64,000 nt of DNA from JANWVO01 sp964458495 (lineage in GTDB: Bacteria; Acidobacteriota; Terriglobia; Bryobacterales; Bryobacteraceae), in NCBI GenBank assembly GCA_964458495.1, contig CAYWJB010000001.1, forward strand, positions 336,239 to 400,238. Reading direction: 5' to 3'. Of this stretch, positions 26,614-35,885 are shown in pieces. The notes under the pieces were generated by a model. The model saw nothing but the letters and a program-made list of their open reading frames with translations. It did no database searches and had not been told where the DNA came from. How positions within the stretch are numbered: position 1 is the first letter of the stretch; every line of letters starts with the position of its first letter. Position numbers and translations under genes: made by a program.

Positions 26614-27858
26614 CTATCTGGGCCTCTCGCGCTTCTTGTAGGGGAACTTCTCCCACACCGTGGCCGCGCGGCCCAGACGGTCCCAGACCACAGCGCCGTC
26701 CTTGATTGTCACTTCGGCCGTCAACCAGCGGTCCCCGTCCAGGCGCGCTCCGGCGGAATCGACAAAGCCGAACCGGCCCTTCTGAAGGCTGAGCAGTGTG
26801 ATGTCGGCCTCCGCGCCTTCGCTCAGGTGTCCGAGTTCCGGGCGGCCGATCTGCTGGGCCGGCGTCCAGGTCGACATCCGGATCACATCCTCCAGCGGCG
26901 CTCCCAGGTTCAGGATCTTCGACATCACGTTGATCATGTCCTTCATGCCCGCGTTCATGCTGCCCGTGTGCAGGTCGGTCGAGATCGAGTCCGGCCAAAA
27001 GCCTTCCTTCGTCATCGGGACCGCGATATTCCAGTAGAAGCTGCCCCCGCCGTGGCCGACGTCGAACCGGACGCCGCGCTTGCGCCCGGCCCACATCGCC
27101 GGGTTGGTCTTGCCCTCCAGGAGCTCGTCGCGATGCCCGGAGTAGCAATGCGTGTAGATGTCGCCGGGGCGGAGTTTCTCCTCCAGCAGGATCTTCAGGT
27201 TGCGCCGCTCGTTGGTCCAGCCGAAATCGACCATGATGGGCAGCTTCAGCTCATTGGCCGCTTTCAGCGCATTGTCGATGTCCGGCCACCCTTCCTTGCT
27301 GTAGTGCGCCACCTTGATGCCCACGATCAGGTCCCGGTTCTCGCGCGCCATGCGGATGGCCGCCTCCGGGCTCATGTCTGCCGGATCGTCTTCGCTCGTG
27401 ATGCCCATGCCGCCGCCGACGATGTTGAGAAACGCCAGCACGCGCGTCTTGGCCCGCTCGATCACCCGCTGGCGGAAGTCGGGAAAATTGCGCCACCCGC
27501 TGGTGCCGGCGTCCACCATGGTCGTCACGCCGGTGCGGAAGGAGAAGCCGTCCGGGTACACGCTCAGATCGCCCGTGTAGACGCCCTTGAGCCCGGTGCC
27601 GGCGTAGACGTGAACGTGCATGTCGATGATGCCGGGGACCACATAAAGCCCTGTAGCGTCCACGGCGCGAGCCGCCTGCGCCGGATCGATCGACGCCGCC
27701 ACGCGCGCAATCCGCCCCTTGGCGACCGCCACGTCCCGGCGTGCGCTGATCCCGTTTTTCGGGTCGATCACGTGGCCGCCCCTGAGGAGCAAATCGTAGG
27801 CGGGCTGCGCGCCCGCCGGCGCAGCCGCGGCCAGCAGAGCCAGAATCGCGAATCGCAT
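26614..27858 (-). CDS. exported amidohydrolase/deacetylase-family metallohydrolase
   Basis: A 414-residue protein with a signal peptide (MRFAILALLAAAAPAGAQ). It belongs to the amidohydrolase superfamily: YDLLLRGGHVIDPKNG, the metal motif GIIDMHVHVY (HxH), later His residues in IYTHCYSGHRDELL, and D in STDLHTGSMN. Overall it is closest to the dihydroorotase-like deacetylase group. The substrate is unknown. Its start codon overlaps the stop of the TIM-barrel isomerase (TGATG at 27856-27860), so the two are translated together. Confidence 0.88.
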   Translation of the reverse strand: MRFAILALLAAAAPAGAQPAYDLLLRGGHVIDPKNGISARRDVAVAKGRIARVAASIDPAQAARAVDATGLYVVPGIIDMHVHVYAGTGLKGVYTGDLSVYPDGFSFRTGVTTMVDAGTSGWRNFPDFRQRVIERAKTRVLAFLNIVGGGMGITSEDDPADMSPEAAIRMARENRDLIVGIKVAHYSKEGWPDIDNALKAANELKLPIMVDFGWTNERRNLKILLEEKLRPGDIYTHCYSGHRDELLEGKTNPAMWAGRKRGVRFDVGHGGGSFYWNIAVPMTKEGFWPDSISTDLHTGSMNAGMKDMINVMSKILNLGAPLEDVIRMSTWTPAQQIGRPELGHLSEGAEADITLLSLQKGRFGFVDSAGARLDGDRWLTAEVTIKDGAVVWDRLGRAATVWEKFPYKKRERPR

Positions 27859-28799
27859 CACATGCCTCCTTGCACCGCGCCGCCCGGGATCCCGCCCTGC
27901 GCCATCGCCACCAGCTCCCGGCCGGCGCGCAGGTTCTCTTCCACCATCTCCCATGCGCCTTCGTAAAAGCAGAGGTCGGCGCACCACCACTCCACCCGCG
28001 GCAGCGCCGCCAGCGCCGGAGCCACGAAGCGCCACGGCACGCGCCCGCGCCCGATGGGAACGTGACGGCTCGTGTCGTCCCCATACAGTGTGCCGTCGCT
28101 GTCGATGACGTGGACGGCGCCGATGGCTTCGCCCAGCTTCTCGATGAACGCCGCCACGCCGCCCTCCAGCGTCTCCTTCGGACCATGCTGGCGCGCCCCC
28201 ACGACCGCGCACATGTAGGCGTGCGCCGTATCGAACAGGATGCGGAACCACGGATGCCCCACCAGTTCGTACATCGCCGCCACCTCGGACGGCTTGTTGA
28301 ACACGAAGCCCGGCTCGAACTCCCAGGCCATGACGACGCGCGCCTGCCGCGCCGCTTCCGCGCAGTCCCGCCACAGGTCCGCCACGCGCCGGAACGCCAG
28401 GTGATATTCCCGGTCCGGCATCACGCCGGGCGCCGTGCCGGTATCGACGCGGATCATCGGGCTGCCCAGGTCGTGACACAGCTCCACGAGGCGCCGGAAC
28501 CGGTCGAGGTAGACCTCGCGGTTCTCTTCGATCGAGGGATTCCACGCGCTCAGATCCGCGGAATAGCCCGAGATGCCCAGCCCCAGCCCGTCCAGCATCG
28601 CCTTCAGTTCGGCCCGCGCCGCCCGGGTGGGGTACCGCTCCAGAGTCGCATGGGGCGGATAGCCGTTCAGCTCGATGCCGTCGTAACCGGCCCGCGCCAG
28701 CCGCTGCGCCACTTCCTCCAGCGGCTTCGGTGCGGCCGCATAAGGGCCGAAAGCGAACGACCAGGAACCCATCGAAATCCGGATGGCCATCTCCCCCAT
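27858..28799 (-). CDS. sugar phosphate isomerase/epimerase-like TIM-barrel protein
   Basis: A 313-residue protein with the xylose isomerase-like barrel pattern: AGYDGIELNGYPPH, the Glu at the end of a strand in MAWEFEPGFVFN, ILFDTAHAYM and AVHVIDSDGTLYG (metal ligands D and H). The start is at MGEMAIRISMGSW; an internal Met at codon 4 is possible. No signal peptide, hence cytoplasmic, unlike its exported partner. The reaction is not known. Confidence 0.82.
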   Translation of the reverse strand: MGEMAIRISMGSWSFAFGPYAAAPKPLEEVAQRLARAGYDGIELNGYPPHATLERYPTRAARAELKAMLDGLGLGISGYSADLSAWNPSIEENREVYLDRFRRLVELCHDLGSPMIRVDTGTAPGVMPDREYHLAFRRVADLWRDCAEAARQARVVMAWEFEPGFVFNKPSEVAAMYELVGHPWFRILFDTAHAYMCAVVGARQHGPKETLEGGVAAFIEKLGEAIGAVHVIDSDGTLYGDDTSRHVPIGRGRVPWRFVAPALAALPRVEWWCADLCFYEGAWEMVEENLRAGRELVAMAQGGIPGGAVQGGM

Positions 28800-28959
28800 A
28801 GCTTACTACCGGCGCGCCGGCGGTTCCGGCCTGCCGGTGGAACGATTACAGCTTGACGAACCGCCCGCCGATACAACAGAATGGGTGTGTCTTGTTTGAC
28901 CCGGGCGGGACGCCGGGCGCGTCTTCCGCCTCGAAACCAAAATTCGAGAGGAAGAGAGA

Positions 28960-30234
28960 ATGGTTCGTCTCATTTGCCTGGCGTTCTTTACTGTTGCGCT
29001 GCTGCCTGCCGGGACGCAAAAGGCCACCTCCGGCGCCAAGAAGAAAGCAGCCGTCTCGCGCACCAGCAGCAAGGAAGCGCCGGCTGCGAATGCCAAGCCG
29101 CGCAAGCCGCCCGCAGCCAAGGCGTCTCCTGCCTCGCGGTCTGCCTCCTCGGCGAAAAGAAGGAAATCCGCGCCAGTGCGCGCGCGCGCTGCCACACCAG
29201 GCACAGGAGCCTTGGCCGTTGCCCGCAAGCGGCGGGTGCGAGGCACACGCCGGCGCTTCTACAGCCCGTGGTCGACGCCGACCTACGCCGATTCCACCCT
29301 CGGCGATGTGGCCGACGGCGAGGATCCGGTGGTGCGCCGCGCCGCGGTGGAGGCCCTCGGGCCCTACAACGGCAGCGTCGTGGTGGCGGATCCCTTTACC
29401 GGCCGCATCCTCGCGATGGTGAACCAGAAGCTGGCCCGCACGGGCGCCTACCAGCCCTGCTCCACCATCAAGCTCGTCGCCGCCGTCGCCGGACTGCACG
29501 AGGGGATCATCGACCGCGAGACGCGCCTGCGGCTGACGCGCCGCGAAAGCATGGATCTGACGGAAGCCCTGGCGCGCTCCAACAACAAGTTCTTCTTCGA
29601 CATTGGCGAGAAGCTGGGCTTCGACCGGATCTATCATTACGCCCGTTTGTTCGGCCTCGGCGAAAGATCCGGTCTTGATATCGACGGCGAAAGCCCCGGC
29701 ATCCTGCCGGAGTGGAAGCCCAAGGACGTCCCCTGCGGGATGATGACCAGTTTCGGCGAGGCCATCGCCATCACCCCGCTCCAGCTCACCGCGCTGGTTT
29801 CGGCCATCGCCAACGGAGGTTCGCTGTACTGGCTCCAGCATCCTCGCACGCTGGAAGAGGCCGAGCGGCTCACTCCCCGGCTGAAGCGCCAGATCGAGAT
29901 CGCCGCCCGGATCGAGGACATCCTGCCCGGCATGATGGGCGCCGTCGATTACGGCACGGCGCGCCGCGCCGCCTTCGACCCGTCGACGCCGATCTTCGGC
30001 AAGACGGGCACCTGCACCGACGCGCGCACGCATCTGGGCTGGTTTTCAAGCTTCAACGACGTCGGCGGCCGCAAACTGGTGGTCACCGTGCTGCTCACCG
30101 GCGGGGCCCCAGTCAATGGCCCGGTCGCCAGCGGCATCGCCGGCCAGGTCTACAGGGCGCTCTCCGAACAGCAGTACCTGGCGGAACGCAAGCCCTACAG
30201 CCCGTCGGCGCTGATCCACGAGTCCGCCCGCTGA
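28960..30234 (+). CDS. penicillin-binding transpeptidase-domain protein with basic N-terminal region
   Basis: A 424-residue protein. A signal-like helix (1-19) precedes an ~85-residue region of Lys, Arg, Ala, Pro and Ser (20-105). A transpeptidase domain follows with all three active-site motifs: STIK (S168-K171), SNN (207-209) and KTG (348-350). There is no dimerisation or PASTA domain, so it is smaller than class B PBPs and lies near the class D beta-lactamase/PBP boundary. Probably a periplasmic cell-wall enzyme. It is monocistronic and divergent from the isomerase gene. Confidence 0.88.
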   Translation: MVRLICLAFFTVALLPAGTQKATSGAKKKAAVSRTSSKEAPAANAKPRKPPAAKASPASRSASSAKRRKSAPVRARAATPGTGALAVARKRRVRGTRRRFYSPWSTPTYADSTLGDVADGEDPVVRRAAVEALGPYNGSVVVADPFTGRILAMVNQKLARTGAYQPCSTIKLVAAVAGLHEGIIDRETRLRLTRRESMDLTEALARSNNKFFFDIGEKLGFDRIYHYARLFGLGERSGLDIDGESPGILPEWKPKDVPCGMMTSFGEAIAITPLQLTALVSAIANGGSLYWLQHPRTLEEAERLTPRLKRQIEIAARIEDILPGMMGAVDYGTARRAAFDPSTPIFGKTGTCTDARTHLGWFSSFNDVGGRKLVVTVLLTGGAPVNGPVASGIAGQVYRALSEQQYLAERKPYSPSALIHESAR

Positions 30235-30247
30235 CGCGGGCGGCTGG

Positions 30248-31255
30248 TCAACCGCCGCGCGCCGTCAGGACTGCCTCGGCGGCTGCCTGCAGGAGCTCGC
30301 TCAGCCCGCGCCCGGTCACGGCTGAAATGGCGAAGAATGGCAGCCCGCGCCTCTTCGCCTTGCGGCGCAGGCTCTCCAGGCGGCGCCGGTCGTTGAGCAC
30401 GTCGAGCTTGGTGGCCACCACGAACATCGGCTTGCGCGCCAGTTCCTCGCTGTAGCCCGCCAGCTCGGCCAGGATCACATCGAAGTCGTGCTTGGGGTCG
30501 CGGCCGCTGGCTTCGCTCACGTCCACCAGGTGCAGCAGCAGGCGGGTGCGCTCGATGTGGCGCAGGAACTGGATGCCGAGCCCGTGTCCCTCGTGCGCGC
30601 CTTCGATCAGTCCGGGAATGTCGGCCACGACGAAGGTGCGCAGATCGGGCATCTGCACGACGCCCAGGTGCGGCTCCAGCGTCGTGAAGGGGTAATCGGC
30701 GATCTTGGGGCGCGCGGCGGAGATGCGCGAGATCAGCGTCGACTTGCCGGCATTGGGAAAACCCACCAGCCCGACGTCGGCCAGCAACTTCAGCACGAGC
30801 CTCAGGCGGCGCTCTTCACCGGGCTGGCCAGGCTCGGCGTGCGCAGGCGCCTGCCGGGTGGGCGTGGCGAAGTGCTGGTTGCCACGGCCGCCACGGCCGC
30901 CGCGCGCCACAGTGAAGCGCTGCCCGGGCGTGGTGAAATCGCACAGCAGCTCGCCCGTATCGGCATCATAAACCTGCGTACCCACCGGCACGGGGACCTC
31001 GATCGCCGTTCCACTGCGCCCCGTGCGGTTGCTGCCCTCGCCGTGGCGGCCGCGCTCGGCCCGGTGCTCGGGATTGAACCGAAAATGCAGCAGCGTGTTG
31101 TGATGCTCGCTGGCCACCAGAACCACGTCCCCGCCGCGGCCCCCGTCGCCGCCGCTCGGCCCGCCCCTCGGGACGTACTTTTCCCGCCGGAAAGCGACGC
31201 AGCCGTTGCCCCCGTCGCCGGCTTTCACGCGAATCAGCGCCTCATCGACAAACAT
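30248..31255 (-). CDS. obg: GTPase Obg/CgtA
   Basis: A 335-residue GTPase needed for ribosome assembly and stress control. The N-terminal glycine-rich Obg domain (1-155, MFVDEALIRVKAGDGGNGCVAFRREKY in part) is followed by the G domain with G1 GFPNAGKST, G3 DIPGLIEGAHEGHG and NKxD replaced by TKLD in VATKLDVL. There is no long C-terminal acidic tail, as in many non-enteric Obg proteins. It follows rplU-rpmA on the same strand, a conserved arrangement. Confidence 0.97.
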   Translation of the reverse strand: MFVDEALIRVKAGDGGNGCVAFRREKYVPRGGPSGGDGGRGGDVVLVASEHHNTLLHFRFNPEHRAERGRHGEGSNRTGRSGTAIEVPVPVGTQVYDADTGELLCDFTTPGQRFTVARGGRGGRGNQHFATPTRQAPAHAEPGQPGEERRLRLVLKLLADVGLVGFPNAGKSTLISRISAARPKIADYPFTTLEPHLGVVQMPDLRTFVVADIPGLIEGAHEGHGLGIQFLRHIERTRLLLHLVDVSEASGRDPKHDFDVILAELAGYSEELARKPMFVVATKLDVLNDRRRLESLRRKAKRRGLPFFAISAVTGRGLSELLQAAAEAVLTARGG

Positions 31256-31278
31256 CGCCCTCTCCGGTTCGCAGACAG

Positions 31279-31319
31279 CAAAAGAGCCGCCGGGGCCGGG
31301 GCCCGCATGGCGGCTCCAA
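31279..31319 (-). terminator. terminator between rpmA and obg
   Basis: On the minus strand a hairpin with perfect 8-bp arms GAGCCGCC (31316-31309) and GGCGGCTC (31291-31284) is followed by TTTTGC at 31283-31278. This fits a Rho-independent terminator or attenuator after the L21-L27 operon, upstream of obg. Confidence 0.6.
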
Positions 31320-31354
31320 AACGGAACTACCTGATCTCGGCTGGCGGCGTCCCG

Positions 31355-31615
31355 TCAGGACTCCAGCTCGACGACGCTGACCCACTTGCCCAGCCGGCCA
31401 CGGTCGCGCCACTCGACGCGGCCCGGGATGCGGGCATACAGCGTGTCGTCGCTGCCCACGCCGACGTTCAGTCCGGCCTTGTACCGCGTCCCGCGCTGCC
31501 GCACCAGGATGGCGCCGCCCTTCACCGTCTCGCCGCTGAAGACCTTGATTCCCAGCCGCTGGGCCGCGCTGTCGCGCCCGTTCTTGGAACTGCCAAGCCC
31601 TTTTTTGTGCGCCAT
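31355..31615 (-). CDS. rpmA: 50S ribosomal protein L27
   Basis: An 86-residue protein with the standard opening MAHKKGLGSSKNGRDSAAQ, followed by GGAILVRQRGTRYKAGLNVG and ARIPGRVEW. There is no cleavable N-terminal extension of the Firmicutes type. L27 reaches into the peptidyl-transferase centre of the 50S subunit. It lies 19 bp downstream of rplU. Confidence 0.98.
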   Translation of the reverse strand: MAHKKGLGSSKNGRDSAAQRLGIKVFSGETVKGGAILVRQRGTRYKAGLNVGVGSDDTLYARIPGRVEWRDRGRLGKWVSVVELES

Positions 31616-31634
31616 AGCTCGCCTTCTCCCTGTC

Positions 31635-31946
31635 CTAGAGCACGATCTCGGAGATCTTCACAGCCGTGAAGTTCTGCCGGTGGCCGATGGTGCGCTTGTA
31701 CTGCTTCTTGCGCTTGAACTTGAACACGATCACCTTTTCGCCCCGGCCGTGCTTCGAAATCTCGCCGCGCACCCTGGCCGAGGCGGCCTCCGCGCCGGTG
31801 AGCAGCTTGCCGTCGTCGGTGCCTACAGCGAGCACGCGGTCAAACTCCACCGCGGCGCCGGCGTCTCCGGCCAGCGTCTCCACCACGACCGTCTCGCCCG
31901 GCGCGACGCGGTACTGCTTACCGCCTGTTTCGATCACTGCAAACAT
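31635..31946 (-). CDS. rplU: 50S ribosomal protein L21
   Basis: A 103-residue protein: MFAVIETGGKQYRVAPGETV at the start and KFKRKKQYKRTIGHRQNFTAVKI near the end are diagnostic. The open frame extends 26 codons upstream but the internal Met is the family start. A possible promoter on the minus strand has TAGGAT at about 32060-32055, leaving a ~105-nt leader; that is tentative. First gene of rplU-rpmA. Confidence 0.97.
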   Translation of the reverse strand: MFAVIETGGKQYRVAPGETVVVETLAGDAGAAVEFDRVLAVGTDDGKLLTGAEAASARVRGEISKHGRGEKVIVFKFKRKKQYKRTIGHRQNFTAVKISEIVL

Positions 31947-32176
31947 GGGTTTGTCCTTCTGTTGACGCTGCGGGAACCTTGGCGCGAACCGTCCCGGCGG
32001 GTTTGCCGACGCCCGGGCGGGCACACGCGCCTGGCCGGGGCGTCACAACTTCTTATCCTAGCCGATCCGGGCCGGATGCGCAAACCCGGCCGCCTCCGCC
32101 AGCGCCAGGATTACGATTCCTCAATTCCAGCCATGCCCGTCCGATAAGGGGCTTGAACGCGTCAGCGCCAAACAGC

Positions 32177-33205
32177 ATGGGCACCAAAGACTTCATCAGC
32201 CTACGCGCCAGTCTCGACCGGGCCGAATACCAGCATGCGCATTTCCGTGCCGCTCTGGAGGCGTATCTCGAGGCCCTTGCGGGGGTCGAGCGTCACGTCT
32301 TCCAGCCCTGCGCCGGGAAGATCCGCGGCGAGCCTCCCACGGTGGAAACGTCCCGGCGGCGTCTGGCCGCGGAGCCCGGCCGGGAGCAGTTCGCCGCGGC
32401 GCGGCGGGAGCTGGACCAGGCGTTGCACACCGCGCACGACTTCATCTCCAACGAACTGGCGGGCACTGTGGAGCTGGCCGAGGTGGTGAGGTTGCTTGAG
32501 GCCACCGCCGCCTCCTTGCAGCAGAGGGGTAGCCGGCACGAGTCCGAGTTTCTCGGCGTGGCCACGGGGCTGCGCCGGGCCGCTGAACGGGAAGACCTCA
32601 AGGAGCTGCGGCAGCACATCCTTTCTCAGGTGCAGCTCATCACCGCGCTGGTGGAGGAGATGCGGCATGAGAACCGCCAGATCATGGGCGAACTGGAAAG
32701 GGAGATGCAGGCTTACCGGCGGCGGCTGGACGAAGTGGAGCAGTCGGCCCGCCGGGACACGCTGACCGGGTTGAGCAACCGCGCCTCATTCGAGCAACGC
32801 GCGCAGGAGATGATCGACGCCGGGGTTTGCTTCAGCCTGGTTCTGGCCGACCTCAATCACTTCAAGCGGGTCAACGACGCGCACGGCCACCTGGCCGGCG
32901 ACGAACTGCTGCGCGTTTTCGCCGGCCGTCTGAAGCGCCAGCTGCGGTCCGACGACATGGCCGCCCGCTGGGGCGGCGACGAGTTCGTGATCCTTCTGCC
33001 GGCGCCGCTGCGCGACGCCATGGCGCGGGCTCGCCTGCTGGAGCAGACCCTGGCGGGCGACTACCAGTTGGCCCTCGGCGGCGAGACCTTGCGCGTGCGC
33101 GTCGGCCTCAGCATGGGAGTCGCCGAGTACCGCCCGGGCGAGTCGCTCGAAGACCTGCTGCACCGCGCCGACCAGGCGCTCTATCAGATCAAGGCGCGCC
33201 GCTGA
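32177..33205 (+). CDS. GGDEF-domain diguanylate cyclase
   Basis: A 342-residue protein. The N-terminal ~200 residues are helical and partly coiled-coil (EMRHENRQIMGELEREMQAYRRRLDEVE), with no membrane segment. The GGDEF domain (about 185-340) has an intact active site RWGGDEFVIL and the inhibitory-site motif RSDD (RxxD) in its usual place upstream, so it should make cyclic di-GMP with product inhibition. No sensory domain is recognised. A flagellar gene pair lies further downstream on the same strand. Confidence 0.9.
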   Translation: MGTKDFISLRASLDRAEYQHAHFRAALEAYLEALAGVERHVFQPCAGKIRGEPPTVETSRRRLAAEPGREQFAAARRELDQALHTAHDFISNELAGTVELAEVVRLLEATAASLQQRGSRHESEFLGVATGLRRAAEREDLKELRQHILSQVQLITALVEEMRHENRQIMGELEREMQAYRRRLDEVEQSARRDTLTGLSNRASFEQRAQEMIDAGVCFSLVLADLNHFKRVNDAHGHLAGDELLRVFAGRLKRQLRSDDMAARWGGDEFVILLPAPLRDAMARARLLEQTLAGDYQLALGGETLRVRVGLSMGVAEYRPGESLEDLLHRADQALYQIKARR

Positions 33206-33249
33206 CCACGCCTCCTCTCTTGCTAGGATCGGGAGGGAGAGAAAGTTGC

Positions 33250-34080
33250 GTGGCGGAAGCAGGTGAGTTCGCAGATCGGGCGGTCTTGATCTCCGGCGCC
33301 GGCCGCGGCATCGGCAAGCGTCTGGCCTTGGCCTTCGCCGAAGCGGGCGCGCGGGTGGGCCTGCTGGCCCGCTCCCGCGCGGAACTGGACCTGGCGGAAC
33401 TGGAGATCTCGCACAACGGCGGAAAGGCAGTCGGGATTTGTTGCGACGTGCGGGATTGGGGGCAGGTGGAGTCTGCCGTGGAGCGGTTCCAAGCCTTCGC
33501 CGGCCCTGCCAGCGTGCTGGTTTGCGCCCACGGGGCCTTCGGCGCCATCGGGCCTCTGGAGGCCTGCGACCCGCCTGCGTGGATGGACGGCGTGATCACG
33601 AACCTCGGCGGCACGATGCATCTTTGCCGGGCCGCGCTGCCGGAGATGAAGGCTGCCCGCGCGGGCAAGATCCTGATCCTCACCGGACCCGGAGCCGCTC
33701 GCCCGCGACCCCATTTCTCGGCCTACAGCGCTGCGCAGGCGGCTCTGGCGCGCCTGGCGGAGACGCTCGCCGAGGAGGTCCGCGAATATAACATCCAGGT
33801 CAACTGCATGAATCCGGGGGCCACCTACACGAGCCTGACTGACGACATCATCGCCGCCGGGCCGTTGGCCGGGGCGGCCGAACTGGAAGAGGCGCTTCAA
33901 TTGCGTTCCTCCGGCGGCACGAAGCCCGGACAGCAGGTGGAACTGGCGCAATTTCTCTGCTCGGCGCGCTCAAACCACGTCAGCGGGATGTTGATCGCGG
34001 TCAGCGACAACTGGCGCAAGCTCGAGCACTCCCGCTCGCACGCCGGCATGTTCACGCTGCGCCGGATCTTTCGCAGTTGA
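33250..34080 (+). CDS. short-chain dehydrogenase/reductase-like protein lacking the catalytic lysine
   Basis: A 276-residue SDR-fold protein read from the GTG at 33250, which has GGAGGGAGAG about 12 nt upstream. The cofactor motif is SGAGRGIGKRLA and NLGGTMHL is the usual Asn region. The catalytic YxxxK is YSAAQ (the Lys codon is CAG, Gln), and the position of the catalytic Ser reads LTGPGA. The ending VSGMLIAVSDNW matches a known SDR subgroup. Activity is doubtful; it may be a non-catalytic or altered member. Confidence 0.8.
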   Translation: MAEAGEFADRAVLISGAGRGIGKRLALAFAEAGARVGLLARSRAELDLAELEISHNGGKAVGICCDVRDWGQVESAVERFQAFAGPASVLVCAHGAFGAIGPLEACDPPAWMDGVITNLGGTMHLCRAALPEMKAARAGKILILTGPGAARPRPHFSAYSAAQAALARLAETLAEEVREYNIQVNCMNPGATYTSLTDDIIAAGPLAGAAELEEALQLRSSGGTKPGQQVELAQFLCSARSNHVSGMLIAVSDNWRKLEHSRSHAGMFTLRRIFRS

Positions 34081-34144
34081 GGGCGGTGAGTTTCCTGCAG
34101 AATCGGCCGGACGCGTCCGATAAGAGGGATGCGGAGCCCCGGCC

Positions 34145-35509
34145 ATGGCCCTTGCCCCACTCACATTCACCGGCATCAGCAGCTTCTCCGATGATTTTCA
34201 GCTGATCCTGGACCGTTCGGTGTCGATCGCCAGTCTGCCGGCGCGGGCGCTGGAGCAGGAGCAGGCCGGGCTGCTGACCCGCAAGATGGCCGCCGCCGAG
34301 CTGCGCACCGCCGTGGCCGACCTTGCAGCGGCGCTGCGCAACCTGGGCGAGCTCTCGCGGGGCGGCGCGCTGGCGGCGACTTCCGGTTCTTCGGCCGTCC
34401 AGGCCACAGCCGGGGCGGGCGCGGCAGCGGGGCTGTACCGGATCACAAATGTCGCCAGCCTGGCCACGCAGGCCGTCTCGCGCTCGGCGGCCGGCTATGG
34501 CGACACGGACACGACTGCGGTGAGCGGCGGCAGCGGCACGCTGGAGCTGGTGCTGGACGGCGTCAGCCATACGATCGAGCTGGCCCCGGGGGCGGACAAC
34601 CTGGCCGGGCTGCGCGACGCCATTAACGCAAATGGCCTCGGCCTGACGGCGTCGATTCTCGATACCGGCAGCGGCCCGCAACGCTACTATCTCTCGATCA
34701 CGGCGAACCAGACCGGCCAACGCTCGATAGCGCTGCTCCGCACGCCCGGCGACCCCGGCTCGGACATGCTCGAAGCCATCTCGGCCGGCTCCAACGCGCA
34801 GTTCGAGTTGAACGGTGTCGCCATTGCCTCTTCTTCCAATACGATCAGTGCCGCCATCCCGGGCGTGACTCTCGAACTGAAGGCGACCACCGCGCCGGGC
34901 GAAATCATCGACGTCCGCGTGCGCCCCTCGTCTGCCGGCCTGGCCAGCGCCCTGCAAAGCTTTGCGGGCGCTTACAACGCGGTCGTGGACAAGCTCGACG
35001 CCCACAGCGGCGAGAACGCCGGCCCGTTGGCCGGCCAGAGCTTCCTTTACGACATCCAGGCTGCCCTACGCGAAATCACCGGCTACCGGATGGAAGGCGA
35101 ACGCGGAAGCCTGTTCGAACTCGGCGTTTCACTCGGCTCGGACGGCCGGATGAGCTTCGACCCTTCCGCCGTCCTCGGCCTCCCGGAAGCCGAAATCCCC
35201 GCCGTCTTCTCCCTGTTCGGCGACGGCGCCAGCGGACTGAGCGCCCTCGAATCTCGCCTCTCCTACTACAGCGACCCGCTCAGCGGCGCTATCCCCGCTT
35301 TCCTCCAGAGCCTTGACCGCACCGATCAGCGCCTGACAGATCAGATCAATGCCATTTACGAACGCGTCAGCGCCACCCGCCTTACCCTCGTAGCCCGCCT
35401 CCAGGCTGCCGATACTCTCCTCGCTCAACTCGAAGGCCAGAAGTCCATGCTCAACTCGGCCATCGAAAGCCTCAATACGGTCCTCTACGGCAAGCGCTCC
35501 AATTCATGA
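34145..35509 (+). CDS. fliD: flagellar filament capping protein FliD
   Basis: A 454-residue protein with the FliD layout: a weak N-terminal coiled-coil region, FliD_N-like sequence (LYRITNVASLATQAVSRSAAGY), the flagellin-hook IN motif-like FELNGVAIASSSNTISAAIPGVTLELK, and a C-terminal coiled-coil (RLTDQINAIYERVSATRLTLVARLQAADTLLAQLEGQKSML). FliD caps the filament and helps flagellin fold. No signal peptide, as expected for a type III export substrate. No other flagellar structural genes are in the window. Confidence 0.87.
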   Translation: MALAPLTFTGISSFSDDFQLILDRSVSIASLPARALEQEQAGLLTRKMAAAELRTAVADLAAALRNLGELSRGGALAATSGSSAVQATAGAGAAAGLYRITNVASLATQAVSRSAAGYGDTDTTAVSGGSGTLELVLDGVSHTIELAPGADNLAGLRDAINANGLGLTASILDTGSGPQRYYLSITANQTGQRSIALLRTPGDPGSDMLEAISAGSNAQFELNGVAIASSSNTISAAIPGVTLELKATTAPGEIIDVRVRPSSAGLASALQSFAGAYNAVVDKLDAHSGENAGPLAGQSFLYDIQAALREITGYRMEGERGSLFELGVSLGSDGRMSFDPSAVLGLPEAEIPAVFSLFGDGASGLSALESRLSYYSDPLSGAIPAFLQSLDRTDQRLTDQINAIYERVSATRLTLVARLQAADTLLAQLEGQKSMLNSAIESLNTVLYGKRSNS

Positions 35510-35859
35510 CCCAAGCCGGCACACTGGAACAGACCCTCGCTGAGCTCGTCAGCGCCACGGAGACCCTCCTGGGCCAACTGCGGCGCCGCGACCCCGCTTA
35601 CCTGGAGGCCCTCCACTGCCGCCAGATGCTGCTGGAGCGCCTCCAGACCCTCTGCCCCAACATCGAAGCCAGCCCCCCCGCCCGCGCCGTCCTCGAACGC
35701 TTGCGCCTGCTTGGCGAAGCCTGCCAGACGGAGGCCGAGAGCATGCGCGCAGAAATTGCCGCCGCTCTGGCGGAACTCCACCACCATGCCTCTTATGCCG
35801 AGTCGCTCCAGCGGATCACCCACCCTGCCGGGCCTTCCCTGCTCGACGTCAAAGCGTGA
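35506..35859 (+). CDS. FliT-like flagellar chaperone candidate
   Basis: A 117-residue, almost all-helical protein (LEQTLAELVSATETLLGQLRRRD and ERLRLLGEACQTEAESMRAEIAAALAEL). Its ATG overlaps the fliD stop by 4 bp. Size, helical content and position are those of FliT, the export chaperone of FliD, though the sequence itself is too divergent to be certain. Confidence 0.68.
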   Translation: MTQAGTLEQTLAELVSATETLLGQLRRRDPAYLEALHCRQMLLERLQTLCPNIEASPPARAVLERLRLLGEACQTEAESMRAEIAAALAELHHHASYAESLQRITHPAGPSLLDVKA

Positions 35860-35885
35860 AGCCCCTGCCGGCGCCAGCGGCAATC

